A stretch of 58,961 nucleotides of DNA from Geobacillus icigianus (GCF_000750005.1 NZ_JPYA01000125.1:1-58961), one strand, 5' to 3'; positions 38,524 to 47,572 are shown, counted from the first letter of the stretch. A program made the numbers and translations. Notes: generated by a model not told the origin, from the letters alone.

Positions 38524-38551
38524 ATTTTATCATTTTTTCCATTGCACACAA
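38524..38551 (-). promoter_or_regulatory. Possible second rpoBC promoter
   Basis: TTGTGT and TAAAAT are 16 bp apart on the minus strand. Weaker than the upstream promoter at 38603-38631. Confidence 0.4.
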
Positions 38552-38602
38552 AATTATACGTCTCCCCTTTACACGGGAAATGTGCCTATTTAGCATTTTA
38601 TA

Positions 38603-38631
38603 ATGCTACCACAATCAAAAAACGGTGTCAA
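38603..38631 (-). promoter_or_regulatory. Sigma-A promoter of rpoBC
   Basis: TTGACA and TAGCAT are 17 bp apart on the minus strand. The TGA stop codon of ybxB is part of the TTGACA hexamer. Confidence 0.7.
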
Positions 38632-39230
38632 CATTTTTTCGCCTTTATGATATAATATCCTTTTTTCTTGGCGACGACTTCTACAACGGGAAACCATTCG
38701 TTCAGCTTTTGCAAAGCGGAAGGGGCGCCTTGTTTTTTTTGGATGACCACCCATAGCTCGCCTTGATCAAGCAGATGATCGCGGCTTTGTTCAAAAATTG
38801 CGTACACGACCCGCTTGCCGGCCCGGATCGGCGGATTGGTGATAATGGCCGCAAACCGCTGTTCGCCGACTGCGGAAAACAGGTCGCTTTGATAAACGAC
38901 CGCATTGGCAATCGTATTGGCTCGCCTGTTTGTCTCCGCCAGCTCGAGCGCCCGTTCGTTGATGTCAATCATGTGAACACGCCGATCTGGAAACGATCGA
39001 GCCAAGGCCAACCCGATCGGCCCGTATCCACAGCCGACATCCAACCAATCCCCCGCCACTTCAGGCTCTTCGAACGTTTCGATTAACAAGCGTGTACCAA
39101 AGTCCACGTCACGTTTCGAAAACACTCCGCTGTCCGTCGTGAAGCGGAATTCATGTCCTCGCAGCACGTACGTCCACGTTTGCGGATTTCGCTCCGACGC
39201 TGGACGGACCGAGTAATAATGCTCACTCAC
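38628..39230 (-). CDS. ybxB: Class I SAM-dependent methyltransferase YbxB (RsmC-like)
   Basis: A 200-residue methyltransferase with SAM-binding motif I DVGCGYG (64-70) and motif IV NPPIRAGK (132-139), the latter typical of RsmC/RlmG-type N2-guanine rRNA methyltransferases. The substrate is probably rRNA, but not shown. The start is GTG 39230 after AAGGAGGGA; upstream in-frame sequence is the rplL terminator. It stands between rplL and rpoB as in B. subtilis. Confidence 0.9.
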   Translation of the reverse strand: MSEHYYSVRPASERNPQTWTYVLRGHEFRFTTDSGVFSKRDVDFGTRLLIETFEEPEVAGDWLDVGCGYGPIGLALARSFPDRRVHMIDINERALELAETNRRANTIANAVVYQSDLFSAVGEQRFAAIITNPPIRAGKRVVYAIFEQSRDHLLDQGELWVVIQKKQGAPSALQKLNEWFPVVEVVAKKKGYYIIKAKKC

Positions 39231-39286
39231 GATCGTTCCCTCCTTTTTTTGCTGACAGATTGCACCGCCTTCATCCCATAGTGTAA

Positions 39287-39328
39287 CAAAAAAGAGACCG
39301 ACCCTTGCTTCGGGCCAGCCTCTTTTTT
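39287..39328 (-). terminator. Terminator after rplL
   Basis: GAGGCTGGCCC pairs with GGGTCGGTCTC (11 bp with G-T pairs), flanked by A6 and T6. It begins 15 bp past the rplL stop. Confidence 0.88.
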
Positions 39329-39342
39329 CAGCGGCGCAGCCA

Positions 39343-39711
39343 TTACTTGACTTCGACTTTCGCGCCAACTTCTTCGAGTTTTGCTTTAATTTCTTCAGCT
39401 TCTTCTTTGGAGACAGCTTCTTTGATCGGTTTCGGCGTGTTGTCAACCAAGTCTTTCGCTTCTTTCAAGCCAAGGCCAGTAAGTTCACGAACGACTTTGA
39501 TGACCTTGATTTTTTGCGCACCAGCGTCAGCGAGAATGACATCGAATTCGGTTTTCTCAGCCGCCGCTTCAGCGCCAGCCGCTGCGCCGCCCGCTACAAC
39601 AACCGGAGCCGCAGCCGTTACGCCAAATTCTTCTTCAATCGCTTTAACAAGTTCGTTTAATTCCAATACCGTCATGTTTTTCACTGCTTCAATGATTTGT
39701 TCTTTCGTCAT
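39343..39711 (-). CDS. rplL: 50S ribosomal protein L7/L12
   Basis: L7/L12 (122 residues) forms the multimeric stalk that recruits translation GTPases. N-terminal dimerisation helices, a hinge rich in Ala/Gly ([17 protein letters not shown]) and the C-terminal globular domain are all present. It is 53 bp after rplJ. Confidence 0.98.
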   Translation of the reverse strand: MTKEQIIEAVKNMTVLELNELVKAIEEEFGVTAAAPVVVAGGAAAGAEAAAEKTEFDVILADAGAQKIKVIKVVRELTGLGLKEAKDLVDNTPKPIKEAVSKEEAEEIKAKLEEVGAKVEVK

Positions 39712-39764
39712 CGTGACTTCCTCCTTTTTTGATCATGATCGTTTACGCATATCCGAGCGCGCTG

Positions 39765-40265
39765 TTACGCGCCTTGCTCTTCTTGCTTGTCAGCCACCGC
39801 TTTAACCGCAAGCGCCAAGTTGCGGATCGGGGCTTGAAGGACGCTAAGCAGCATCGAAAGCAAGCCTTCGCGGGACGGGAGTTTGGCCAAGGCATCGATT
39901 TCTTCTTTGCTGGCGACGTTTCCTTCAATGACACCGCCCTTGATTTCCAACGCCTCGTGCGTTTTAGCAAATTCGCTTAAAATTTTCGCCGGCGCCACGA
40001 CATCTTCATTGCTGAAGGCAATGGCGTTCGGACCCGTAAACACTTCATCCAATCCTTCCAAGCCGACTTCCGCGAGCGCCCGGCGGGTTAATGTGTTCTT
40101 GTACACTTTAAACTCAATGCCCGCCTCACGCAGCTGTTTACGCAGCTCGGTCATTTCCGCCACGTTCAAGCCGCGGTAGTCGACGATGACCGTCGCCTTG
40201 CTGGCCCGGAATTTATCCGCGATTTCAGCGACGACCTGTTTTTTCAGTTCAATCGCGCTCGACAC
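39765..40265 (-). CDS. rplJ: 50S ribosomal protein L10
   Basis: L10 (166 residues) anchors L7/L12 dimers. Initiation is at GTG 40265, eight bases after AGGAGGT; the longer frame reaching 40436 runs through the leader RNA and is not conserved. Expression is expected to be controlled by the L10 leader directly upstream, which ends in a terminator. Confidence 0.98.
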   Translation of the reverse strand: MSSAIELKKQVVAEIADKFRASKATVIVDYRGLNVAEMTELRKQLREAGIEFKVYKNTLTRRALAEVGLEGLDEVFTGPNAIAFSNEDVVAPAKILSEFAKTHEALEIKGGVIEGNVASKEEIDALAKLPSREGLLSMLLSVLQAPIRNLALAVKAVADKQEEQGA

Positions 40266-40325
40266 GTTCTGCACCTCCTGTGAAAAGAATCGAAGAATAC
40301 CACTTATACCGCTTGGGCGTTCAAC

Positions 40326-40357
40326 CAAAAACCTCCATGCCGCGTAGACATGGAGGT
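40326..40357 (-). terminator. Attenuator terminator of the L10 leader
   Basis: ACCTCCATG pairs with CATGGAGGT and is followed by TTTTTGG on the minus strand, 60 bp before the rplJ start. Confidence 0.88.
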
Positions 40358-40485
40358 ATCGTTCAGCGCACCGAACGGAAAACAGACGACGCGCTGTTCT
40401 ATCGTCCACATACCTCGGTAGGAAATTAAGCCGCAAACGGGCACCTACTGTCTACGGTACAAATGATATTCATTTGCTCAGCCAA
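40358..40485 (-). ncRNA. L10 leader (ribosomal protein autoregulatory RNA)
   Basis: The leader contains the conserved strings GTAGACAGTAGGTGC and CCTACCGAGGT, which form the kink-turn-bearing stem bound by L10(L12)4 in Bacillus L10 leaders. Excess L10 favours the terminator that follows. Assigned by remembered motif; a covariance search would settle it. Confidence 0.85.
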
Positions 40486-40490
40486 ATGGC

Positions 40491-40519
40491 ATTTTAGCAG
40501 ATGGGCAAGCAAAAGTCAA
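40491..40519 (-). promoter_or_regulatory. Sigma-A promoter of rplJ-rplL
   Basis: TTGACT and TAAAAT are 17 bp apart on the minus strand. The -35 starts three bases after the rplA stop codon. Confidence 0.82.
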
Positions 40520-40522
40520 CGG

Positions 40523-41224
40523 TTATTGCGCGACAGCTACCGTCGACGGATCAACTTTGATGCCAGGGCCCATCGTTGACGTAATGGTGACGTTTTTCAC
40601 GTACGTCCCTTTCGCCGCCGCCGGCTTCGCTTTCAAAATCGCTTCGTAAACAGCGGCGAAGTTTTCAGCCAGCTTCTCGTTGTCAAACGACACTTTGCCG
40701 ATTGGAACATGGATGTTCCCTGCTTTATCAACGCGGTACTCCACTTTCCCGGCTTTGATTTCTTGCACCGCTTTCGCAACATCAAACGTGACGGTTCCGG
40801 TTTTCGGGTTTGGCATCAAGCCTTTCGGGCCTAAGATGCGGCCGAGTTTCCCGACTTCGCCCATCATGTCCGGCGTAGCAACGACGACGTCAAAGTCAAA
40901 CCAACCTTGCTGGATTTTGTTGATATATTCGGTATCGCCGACATAGTCAGCGCCAGCGGCTTCCGCTTCTTTCGCTTTTTCCCCTTTCGCGAATACCAAC
41001 ACGCGCGCGACTTTCCCTGTGCCATGCGGCAGGACGACAGCGCCGCGGATTTGCTGGTCCGCTTTTTTCGGGTCAACGCCCAAACGGAACGCGACTTCGA
41101 CCGTGGCGTCAAACTTCGCTACGTTCGTTTTCTTCACGAGCTCGATCGCTTCGGCAATCGGGTACGCTTTAAAGCGATCAACAAGCTTCAATGCTTCCAA
41201 GTATTTTTTTCCTCTTTTTGGCAT
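40523..41224 (-). CDS. rplA: 50S ribosomal protein L1
   Basis: L1 (233 residues) forms the mobile stalk by the E site and is a translational repressor of its own operon in many bacteria. Start [16 protein letters not shown] at 41224 follows AGGAGGATG. Conserved block [19 protein letters not shown] is present. The 163-bp gap to rplK has a stable hairpin. Confidence 0.98.
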   Translation of the reverse strand: MPKRGKKYLEALKLVDRFKAYPIAEAIELVKKTNVAKFDATVEVAFRLGVDPKKADQQIRGAVVLPHGTGKVARVLVFAKGEKAKEAEAAGADYVGDTEYINKIQQGWFDFDVVVATPDMMGEVGKLGRILGPKGLMPNPKTGTVTFDVAKAVQEIKAGKVEYRVDKAGNIHVPIGKVSFDNEKLAENFAAVYEAILKAKPAAAKGTYVKNVTITSTMGPGIKVDPSTVAVAQ

Positions 41225-41339
41225 ATAAAACATCCTCCTCGGTTGTGGTTGTAGCGGAAAAAACCTCCCACACGAAACGCTCTTCACCCCGCGAAGAAAG
41301 TGAAGAAAGGCGCGGCAGGCAAGTGTCATTCATGGAGAA

Positions 41340-41365
41340 AGAGGTTGCCACTTGATGCAACCTCT
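41340..41365 (-). promoter_or_regulatory. Hairpin between rplK and rplA
   Basis: AGAGGTTGC and GCAACCTCT form a 9-bp stem with an 8-nt loop, followed by TTCTCC. It may be a partial terminator or an L1-control element; the sequence does not decide. Confidence 0.5.
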
Positions 41366-41387
41366 CCTCCCGAGCCGCGCGACAGCA

Positions 41388-41813
41388 TTAGTCTTCAATC
41401 ACGATGCCCATGCTGCGGGCCGTGCCTTCGACCATGCGCATGGCGGCTTCAATGCTCGCCGCGTTCAAATCCGGCATTTTCAGCTCGGCGATCTCACGCA
41501 CTTTGTCGCGTTTGATCGTCGCCACTTTGTTGCGGTTCGGTTCGCCGGAGCCCGATTCAATGCCAGCCGCTTTTTTCAGCAATACAGCGGCAGGCGGCGT
41601 TTTCGTGATGAATGTAAACGAACGGTCTTCAAAAACCGTAATTTCAACCGGAATGATCAACCCTGCTTGATCAGCCGTGCGAGCATTAAACTCTTTGCAA
41701 AACGCCATAATATTGACACCGGCTTGACCGAGCGCAGGACCTACTGGCGGCGCCGGATTCGCTTTTCCTGCAGGAATTTGCAATTTGACGACCTTGATGA
41801 CTTTTTTCGCCAC
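41388..41813 (-). CDS. rplK: 50S ribosomal protein L11
   Basis: L11 (141 residues) forms the GTPase-associated centre and is required for RelA-type stringent response. Proline switch [16 protein letters not shown] is intact. The GTG at 41813, after AAGGAGGT, gives the conserved start [11 protein letters not shown]; three upstream codons belong to the RBS region. Confidence 0.98.
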   Translation of the reverse strand: MAKKVIKVVKLQIPAGKANPAPPVGPALGQAGVNIMAFCKEFNARTADQAGLIIPVEITVFEDRSFTFITKTPPAAVLLKKAAGIESGSGEPNRNKVATIKRDKVREIAELKMPDLNAASIEAAMRMVEGTARSMGIVIED

Positions 41814-42003
41814 GAGACACACCTCCTTACGTCCGTGATGTGGTATTAGGGATTGCCCCTCCCACTCATCCGGCTCCCCATCTTATGAGCCGTTTCGATA
41901 TCTCCCGTTTCCGTTGAGAGGATCAGCAGAACAATAACAGGCTCCCTTATACGCGCCGGTATAAGTTCATTGCTTGATGTCTCCGGTTCAGAGACATACT
42001 GAC
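41814..42003 (-). promoter_or_regulatory. Leader of rplK-rplA with tandem hairpins
   Basis: The leader of about 190 nt has two compact hairpins in a row, ATGTCTC/GAGACAT (41977-41997) and CTTATAC/GTATAAG (41946-41965), then a purine-rich stretch before the RBS. Neither hairpin has a T-run. An L1 or L11 control site is a plausible reading. Confidence 0.5.
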
Positions 42004-42009
42004 TTTAAA

Positions 42010-42038
42010 ATAGTATCACTTTTCCCTAGTAATTGCAA
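42010..42038 (-). promoter_or_regulatory. Sigma-A promoter of rplK-rplA
   Basis: TTGCAA and TACTAT are 17 bp apart on the minus strand, starting 13 bp after the nusG stop. Confidence 0.72.
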
Positions 42039-42051
42039 GTTCTTTATCCAG

Positions 42052-42585
42052 CTAGATTTTTTCAATTTGGGAAAACTCGAGCTCCATCCGCGTTTCGCGC
42101 CCAAACATATCGATCAACAGTTTCACTTTATGCTTGTCTGGGTCAATAGCTTCAATTTTCCCGACAAAGTTCGCAAACGGCCCTTCTTTGATGCGGACCA
42201 TTTCGTTCACTTCGTAGTCGACGTCCACCTCAGCGAGCGGCATGCCCATCCGCTTCAAAATTAGTTTGACTTCCTCCTCCATCAGCGGCGTCGGTTTTGA
42301 GCCGGCTCCGCTTGAGCCGACAAATCCGGTCACCCCCGGCGTATTGCGCACTACATACCATGAGTCGTCCGTCATGACCATTTCAACAAGCACATAGCCA
42401 GGAAACACTTTTTTCTTGGTCGTTTTTCGTTTTCCGTTTTTCACGTCGGTCTCGGTCTCTTCCGGAACGATGACGCGAAAAATTTTATCCTGCATCCCCA
42501 TCGATTCAACACGCTTTTCCAAATTCGCCTTCACTTTGTTTTCGTATCCCGAATAGGTATGGACGACATACCAGTTTTTCTCCAT
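42052..42585 (-). CDS. nusG: Transcription termination/antitermination protein NusG
   Basis: NusG (177 residues) binds elongating RNA polymerase; in Bacillus it promotes sequence-specific pausing. The N-terminal NGN domain begins KNWYVVHTYSGYENKVK and the C-terminal KOW motif RIKEGPFANFVGKIEAID is intact. RBS GAGGGAGG precedes ATG 42585. The 111-bp gap from secE contains a promoter and then an intrinsic terminator. Confidence 0.98.
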   Translation of the reverse strand: MEKNWYVVHTYSGYENKVKANLEKRVESMGMQDKIFRVIVPEETETDVKNGKRKTTKKKVFPGYVLVEMVMTDDSWYVVRNTPGVTGFVGSSGAGSKPTPLMEEEVKLILKRMGMPLAEVDVDYEVNEMVRIKEGPFANFVGKIEAIDPDKHKVKLLIDMFGRETRMELEFSQIEKI

Positions 42586-42626
42586 CAGCGAGCCTCCCTC
42601 GGGCGGTTTTTATCCCATTTTTGCGC

Positions 42627-42650
42627 AAAACAAAAACCCGTTGCCGGGTT
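42627..42650 (-). terminator. Intrinsic terminator in the nusG leader
   Basis: AACCCG pairs with CGGGTT around GCAA, followed by TTTGTTTT. It lies between the extended -10 promoter (42674) and the nusG start, so any transcript from that promoter must pass it. Confidence 0.65.
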
Positions 42651-42673
42651 CCATGCTCGTGCGATTATCTTTC

Positions 42674-42684
42674 ATTATAGCATA
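42674..42684 (-). promoter_or_regulatory. Extended -10 promoter of nusG
   Basis: The minus strand reads TATGCTATAAT, an exact match to TRTGnTATAAT. No good -35 is present. Predicted start of transcription is near 42667. Confidence 0.6.
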
Positions 42685-42696
42685 TCATTCGCCTGC

Positions 42697-42879
42697 TTAT
42701 TCAGACAAAAGACGAATGAGTTCGGAAATGCCGAGGTCGACAACGGCAAAAAAGACGGTGAAAAACACCACCGTAGCCAACACAATCGCCGTATAGTTCA
42801 CCAATTCCTTCCGGTTGGGCCAGCTTACTTTTTTTAGCTCGCGCACAACTTCACGCAAAAAATTTGTTATCCGCTGCAT
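42697..42879 (-). CDS. secE: Preprotein translocase subunit SecE
   Basis: SecE in the short Gram-positive form: 60 residues, a cytoplasmic amphipathic helix (FLREVVRELKKVSWPNRKEL, with the conserved VSWP) and a single membrane segment. ATG at 42879 follows GGAGG by eight bases; five upstream codons are discarded. Confidence 0.97.
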   Translation of the reverse strand: MQRITNFLREVVRELKKVSWPNRKELVNYTAIVLATVVFFTVFFAVVDLGISELIRLLSE

Positions 42880-42915
42880 CACTCGTACCTCCACGATCGC
42901 TCCAAACTGTCTCCA

Positions 42916-43047
42916 TCACCGGTTTGATTTGGCGATGGACCGCACGCTTGCCGCATCTTGGTCAGCACTAGGCGCGCGCCGATCGTCTGCGCGGCAACGG
43001 CGCTGTTCGACGCTCCAACGTTCCGCCTGTTTCAGCCAGATGTCCAT
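42916..43047 (-). CDS. Doubtful 43-aa frame between sigH and secE
   Basis: An ATG frame of 43 residues (MDIWLKQAERWSVEQRR...) occupies the place where related genomes carry an L33 gene. It is not L33: it lacks the two CxxC pairs. No RBS is visible. The frame may be a non-coding leader. Confidence 0.15.
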   Translation of the reverse strand: MDIWLKQAERWSVEQRRCRADDRRAPSADQDAASVRSIAKSNR

Positions 43048-43050
43048 AAA

Positions 43051-43080
43051 AATTTATCATACTGTCCGTTCCGCTGTCAA
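43051..43080 (-). promoter_or_regulatory. Probable sigma-A promoter of secE
   Basis: TTGACA and TAAATT are 18 bp apart on the minus strand, in the sigH-secE gap. Confidence 0.5.
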
Positions 43081-43117
43081 TGTCATGTTTTTCTCCTTGT
43101 CGCTGCCGACACGCCAC

Positions 43118-43768
43118 CTACAAATGAACTTCACGATATTCCAAGTATTTTTCCAGCTTCCGCTTGACGCGCTGCAACGCGTTATCAATCGACTTGACAT
43201 GGCGGTTCAATTCTTCGGAAATTTCTTGGTACGAGCGCCCATCCAAATATAACGCGAGCACTTTCCGCTCGAGGTCGCTTAACAGCTCAGCCATCTTCAA
43301 CTCAATGTCCCCTACTTCCTCACGGTTGACGATCAGCTGTTCCGGATCGGTCGCCTGCGTGCCGGACAGCACGTCCATCAGCGTGCGGTCCGATTCATCA
43401 TCATAAATCGGTTTGTCCAAAGACACATATGAATTGAGCGGAATATGCTTTTGGCGGGTCGCCGTTTTAATGGCGGTGATCATTTGCCTAGTGATGCAAA
43501 GTTCTGCAAACGCTTTAAACGAAGAAAGCTTGTCCCCCTTGAAGTCGCGGACGGCCTTATACAGGCCGATCATCCCTTCCTGCACGATATCCTCCCGGTC
43601 AGCGCCGACCAAAAAATAGGAGCGGGCCTTAGCGCGCACAAAATTTTGGTACTTATGGATCAAAAAATCGAGCGCTTCCCGATCCCCCTCGTGAACAAGC
43701 GCAACAAGCTGTTCGTCATCAAGGTGGCGGTAATCCTTGATTTTATGTACGTTGACGCATTCCCCCAC
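43118..43768 (-). CDS. sigH: RNA polymerase sigma-H factor
   Basis: Sigma-H (216 residues) directs the transition to stationary phase and early sporulation genes. Region 2 includes ADREDIVQEGMIGLY, and region 4 ends with the helix-turn-helix YQEISEELNRHVKSIDNALQRVKRKLEKYL. The start is GTG 43768 after GGGGGGAT. It has its own promoter in the gap after yacP. Confidence 0.97.
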   Translation of the reverse strand: MGECVNVHKIKDYRHLDDEQLVALVHEGDREALDFLIHKYQNFVRAKARSYFLVGADREDIVQEGMIGLYKAVRDFKGDKLSSFKAFAELCITRQMITAIKTATRQKHIPLNSYVSLDKPIYDDESDRTLMDVLSGTQATDPEQLIVNREEVGDIELKMAELLSDLERKVLALYLDGRSYQEISEELNRHVKSIDNALQRVKRKLEKYLEYREVHL

Positions 43769-43803
43769 GCTGATCCCCCCGACCGCATAACTCGCTATTA
43801 TTT

Positions 43804-43833
43804 ATTATACAGGACAAATTTTTACAGCGTCAA
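43804..43833 (-). promoter_or_regulatory. Sigma-A promoter of sigH
   Basis: TTGACG and TATAAT are 18 bp apart on the minus strand, five bases after the yacP stop codon. Confidence 0.75.
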
Positions 43834-43837
43834 CCGC

Positions 43838-44350
43838 TCATTTTTGCCCTCTTCGCCATTTTTCGAAGATTTCGGCAACTTGGTCACTGAGCGGCATTTT
43901 CGAGGTTGGGGTGTGCTGTTTGATATCGCTCAGTTTTTTGGAAATGTCCCGCTCGACCGATTCGACCTCATATAACAGCTCGCGGGCTGATTTGCGCAAG
44001 GCCCCTTGGCTGAACACCGTCCACTGCTCGGTGTAGTCGGAGGTAGCGACGTACACTTTTGTGCGCGCGTTCATCAATGTTTTTGCCAACCGTTCAATCC
44101 GCTCATCGGCTGTCTCATGTTCTTTTGTAAAAATGACGTCAATATCATAATGCTTATATTTTTTTTCATTGCCTTGCACGAGGTGGGCGTCAAACACAAT
44201 GACGACATGATCGCCGGTGAATCCTTTATAATCGGCCAATTTCGCAATTAACAAATCCCTTGCCGCTGCCAGATCGCCCTCTTCTTTCAGCCGGCGCAGC
44301 GCCGGCCATGCCCCGATCATGTTATAGCCGTCGACAATCAAAATGTTCAT
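43838..44350 (-). CDS. rae1: Rae1/YacP, ribosome-associated NYN-domain endoribonuclease
   Basis: B. subtilis Rae1 (YacP) enters the ribosomal A site and cleaves specific mRNAs during translation. This 170-residue homologue has the PIN-like NYN fold: N-terminal ILIVDGYNMIGAW with the first catalytic Asp (D7), and further acidic residues in VVIVFDAH and VATSDYTEQ. It begins three bases after rlmB, in one operon with cysS-mrnC-rlmB. Confidence 0.92.
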   Translation of the reverse strand: MNILIVDGYNMIGAWPALRRLKEEGDLAAARDLLIAKLADYKGFTGDHVVIVFDAHLVQGNEKKYKHYDIDVIFTKEHETADERIERLAKTLMNARTKVYVATSDYTEQWTVFSQGALRKSARELLYEVESVERDISKKLSDIKQHTPTSKMPLSDQVAEIFEKWRRGQK

Positions 44351-44353
44351 CGG

Positions 44354-45094
44354 CTATTCCCCTAACGGATACCGCTTCCGGTACACCTCGTACATGAGCA
44401 GGCTGGCGGCGACAGAGGCATTGAGCGAGGTGACGTGCCCGCGCATCGGCAGCCGAACCAAAAAATCGCATTTTTCCAGCACCAACCGGCTGATCCCTTT
44501 CCCTTCGCTGCCGATCACGAGCGCCAGCGGCATCGTGCCATCGAGCGAACGGTAGTCATCTTTGGCAGCCGCATCGGTGCCGGCGATCCAGACGCCGCGC
44601 TCTTTCAGCTCGTCCATCGTCCGCGCCAAGTTTGTGACACGCGCGACTGGAACGTGCTCAATTGCCCCGGTCGAAGCCTTGGCCACCGTTGGGGTCAGCC
44701 CGACCGAACGCCGCTTCGGAATGATGAGGCCATGCGCCCCGACGGCGTCAGCGGTGCGCATGATCGCCCCTAAATTGTGCGGATCCTCAAGCTCGTCCAA
44801 AATGAGAAAAAACGGCGCCTCGCCCCGCTCGGCGGCGCGAGCGAACAAGTCATCAATTTCATAGTAGCGGTAAGCCGCCGCCTGGGCGATCACCCCTTGA
44901 TGGGCCCCTTCCGCCATTTGGTCCAGCTTGCGTTTCGGGACGTATTGAACGAGCACGCCCCGCCGTTTCGCCCATTCAAGCACAGGTTCGACGGTATGGC
45001 GCTGCGCCCCTTCAGCGATCCAAATTTTATTGATGTCACGCCCCGCTTTGAGCGCTTCAATGACCGGATTTTTACCGATAATGTAGTCCATCAT
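44354..45094 (-). CDS. rlmB: 23S rRNA (guanosine-2'-O-)-methyltransferase RlmB
   Basis: A SpoU-type methyltransferase of 246 residues (B. subtilis YacO). The N-terminal L30e-like substrate-binding domain starts [20 protein letters not shown] motifs 1-3 are [28 protein letters not shown] and [15 protein letters not shown]. It overlaps mrnC by 4 bp. Confidence 0.94.
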   Translation of the reverse strand: MMDYIIGKNPVIEALKAGRDINKIWIAEGAQRHTVEPVLEWAKRRGVLVQYVPKRKLDQMAEGAHQGVIAQAAAYRYYEIDDLFARAAERGEAPFFLILDELEDPHNLGAIMRTADAVGAHGLIIPKRRSVGLTPTVAKASTGAIEHVPVARVTNLARTMDELKERGVWIAGTDAAAKDDYRSLDGTMPLALVIGSEGKGISRLVLEKCDFLVRLPMRGHVTSLNASVAASLLMYEVYRKRYPLGE

Positions 45095-45513
45095 TCCAAC
45101 GCCCTTTCTTCCCTTTCAATAATGGCAAAGGAACGGCTGATCAATTCCATAATCCGTGCTTCGTTATTCACTAAAAAATGATACCCAATCAGCGCTTCAA
45201 AGGCCGTGCTGTGCCGATACGTTTGCACATCGGTATTTTTGGGGATCGTGCCGGATTTGGCGTTGCGGCCGCGGCGAACAATCTCTTTTTCCTCATCGGT
45301 CAGCACGCCTTCGTCAAGCAGCGCGAAAATGACTTTCGCTTGCGCCCGCGCCGACACATAGCGAACCGCCCGCCGGTGCAGCTCATGCGGCCGAACGTTC
45401 CCAGCCACAAGCAAATGGCGGCGCACGTACACCTCATAAACCGCATCGCCGATGTAAGCGAGCGCCAAACCGTTTAACTGCCCTGCATTCTCGACTGTCT
45501 CAAACGGCATCAT
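45091..45513 (-). CDS. mrnC: Mini-ribonuclease III MrnC
   Basis: A 140-residue RNase III domain without a double-stranded RNA-binding domain, as in B. subtilis MrnC (YazC), which matures 23S rRNA ends. Catalytic acidic residues lie in [14 protein letters not shown] and [13 protein letters not shown]. It is three bases after cysS and overlaps rlmB, so rRNA processing and modification genes travel together. Confidence 0.93.
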   Translation of the reverse strand: MMPFETVENAGQLNGLALAYIGDAVYEVYVRRHLLVAGNVRPHELHRRAVRYVSARAQAKVIFALLDEGVLTDEEKEIVRRGRNAKSGTIPKNTDVQTYRHSTAFEALIGYHFLVNNEARIMELISRSFAIIEREERALE

Positions 45514-45516
45514 CGC

Positions 45517-46920
45517 TTACGATCCTCGTTTCCATCTCGTTCCTTGCGGCGTGTCTTCCAAAATGATGTTTTTGGCTCTCAGTTCGTCGCGAATGCGGTC
45601 AGCCAAGGCAAAATCGCGATTTTTTCGCGCTTCATTGCGCTTTTGGATCAGCGCTTCGATTTCCTCATCAAGCAGCTCCTCCTGTTTCAAGGTAAGCCCC
45701 AGTACGCCCGTCAGCTGCTCGAACTCGCGCAAAAACGCGGCAATGACCTTCTCGGACGTCGTTTTTTCCTGCAAGTACAAGTTGGCCTGTTTCGCCAATT
45801 CAAACAATACCGCAATGCCGTTTGCGGTGTTGAAATCGTCGTCCATTTCACGGATGAACGAAGCGCGGATGTCAGCAAGGCGCGACAACCATTCCTCATC
45901 ATTGTCCGTCAAGTTCGTGCTTGCCTGCAGGCGATGCTGCAAATTGCTGTACGCCGTCTTCAGGCGCTCAAGCCCGCGCCGCGCGCTCTCAAGCAGCTCT
46001 TCGCTGTAGTTGATCGGATGGCGGTAATGCACCGACAGCATGAAAAAGCGCAGCACTTGCGGGTCGATCTGCCGGACGATATCGTGAACGAGCACGAAAT
46101 TGCCAAGCGACTTCGACATTTTTTCGTTGTTAATATTTAAATACCCATTGTGCAGCCAATATTTCGCGAACGGTTTGCCGGTCAGCGCCTCCGACTGGGC
46201 GATTTCGTTTTCATGGTGCGGAAACGTCAAGTCTTGGCCGCCGGCGTGAATATCGATCGTATCGCCCAAATATTTGCGCGCCATCGCCGAGCATTCGATA
46301 TGCCAGCCGGGCCGCCCCTTCCCCCATGGGCTGTCCCATGAAATCTCCCCTTCTTTCGCCGCTTTCCAAAGGGCAAAATCAAGCGGATCGTCCTTTTTCT
46401 CGCCAACTTCAATGCGCGCCCCCGCTTGCAGCTCATCGATCGATTGATGGGACAGCTTGCCGTATTCGCGGAACTTGCGCGTCCGGTAATACACATCGCC
46501 TTCGACTTCGTAGGCATATCCTTTGTCAATGAGCGTCTGAATAAATTCGATAATCGTACCGATGTTTTCGGTCACGCGCGGATGGATGTCCGCTTTTTTG
46601 CAGCCGAGCGCTTGAATGTCCTCAAAATACGCCTCAATGAACCGCTCGGCGATTGCCGGAACGCTCTCGCCGAGCTCGCGAGCCGCTTTGATCAGCTTGT
46701 CATCAACATCGGTAAAGTTCGATACATACGTCACATCATAGCCGCGGAACTCCAAATAGCGGCGGATCGTGTCAAAAACGATGGCGGCCCGCGCATTGCC
46801 GATATGAATATAGTTATACACCGTCGGGCCGCACACATACATTTTCACCTTGTTCGGTTCCAACGGCTCAAACGGTTCTTTTTTTCGCGTCAACGTATTA
46901 TAAAGCCGTATGCTGCTCAT
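45517..46920 (-). CDS. cysS: Cysteinyl-tRNA synthetase
   Basis: Class I synthetase of 467 residues. HIGH motif appears as HIGNARA, KMSKS is exact ([11 protein letters not shown]), and zinc ligands include C29 of CGPTVYNY and the HIECSA / FPHHENE regions. It overlaps the end of cysE by 23 bp; both are under the upstream cysteine T-box. Confidence 0.97.
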   Translation of the reverse strand: MSSIRLYNTLTRKKEPFEPLEPNKVKMYVCGPTVYNYIHIGNARAAIVFDTIRRYLEFRGYDVTYVSNFTDVDDKLIKAARELGESVPAIAERFIEAYFEDIQALGCKKADIHPRVTENIGTIIEFIQTLIDKGYAYEVEGDVYYRTRKFREYGKLSHQSIDELQAGARIEVGEKKDDPLDFALWKAAKEGEISWDSPWGKGRPGWHIECSAMARKYLGDTIDIHAGGQDLTFPHHENEIAQSEALTGKPFAKYWLHNGYLNINNEKMSKSLGNFVLVHDIVRQIDPQVLRFFMLSVHYRHPINYSEELLESARRGLERLKTAYSNLQHRLQASTNLTDNDEEWLSRLADIRASFIREMDDDFNTANGIAVLFELAKQANLYLQEKTTSEKVIAAFLREFEQLTGVLGLTLKQEELLDEEIEALIQKRNEARKNRDFALADRIRDELRAKNIILEDTPQGTRWKRGS

Positions 46921-47572
46921 ACTCGTTCTTCCTTTCTTGTTGTTTCAATGCCTCAAGCTCGCTTTTCAGCCGAGCGATTTCCTCTTCAAGCTCCCGGAAC
47001 CGGTCGGCGATCGGATCAGGCAGGTCGGTATGGTTTAAATCTTTCTTCACCCTTACCCCGTCGCGCACGACGACACGGCCCGGGATGCCGACGACGGTTG
47101 AATTGGGCGGCACGTCTTTTAACACGACCGAGCCGGCGCCGATTTTCGAGTTTTCCCCGATCGTAATCGAACCGAGCACTTTCGCACCGGCAGCGATCAA
47201 ACAGTTATCTTTAATCGTCGGATGACGCTTCCCTTTTTCTTTTCCTGTCCCGCCTAATGTAACCCCTTGATAGACCGTGACGTTGTCGCCGATTTCGCAC
47301 GTCTCGCCGATCACCACGCCCATGCCGTGATCGATGAAAAAGCGGCGGCCGATTTTCGCGCCCGGATGGATTTCAATGCCGGTGAAAAAGCGGCTGATTT
47401 GTGAAATCAAGCGGGCAAGGAAATAAAATTTCCGCTTGTAAAGCGCGTGGGCGATCCGGTGCGCCCAGATGGCATGAAGGCCGGAATACGTTAAAATGAC
47501 TTCCAAATAGCTTCTCGCCGCCGGGTCTTGTTCAAAAATGACTTCAATGTCCTCTTTCAATGTTTTAAACAT
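46898..47572 (-). CDS. cysE: Serine O-acetyltransferase
   Basis: CysE makes O-acetylserine from serine and acetyl-CoA, the first step of cysteine synthesis. The 224-residue short-form enzyme has a helical N-terminus and a left-handed beta-helix of hexapeptide repeats ([23 protein letters not shown] onward) with active-site H in IDHGMG. RBS GGGAGGATG precedes ATG 47572. The leader upstream carries a T-box and then a copy of the interspersed repeat. Confidence 0.96.
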   Translation of the reverse strand: MFKTLKEDIEVIFEQDPAARSYLEVILTYSGLHAIWAHRIAHALYKRKFYFLARLISQISRFFTGIEIHPGAKIGRRFFIDHGMGVVIGETCEIGDNVTVYQGVTLGGTGKEKGKRHPTIKDNCLIAAGAKVLGSITIGENSKIGAGSVVLKDVPPNSTVVGIPGRVVVRDGVRVKKDLNHTDLPDPIADRFRELEEEIARLKSELEALKQQERKNEYEQHTAL

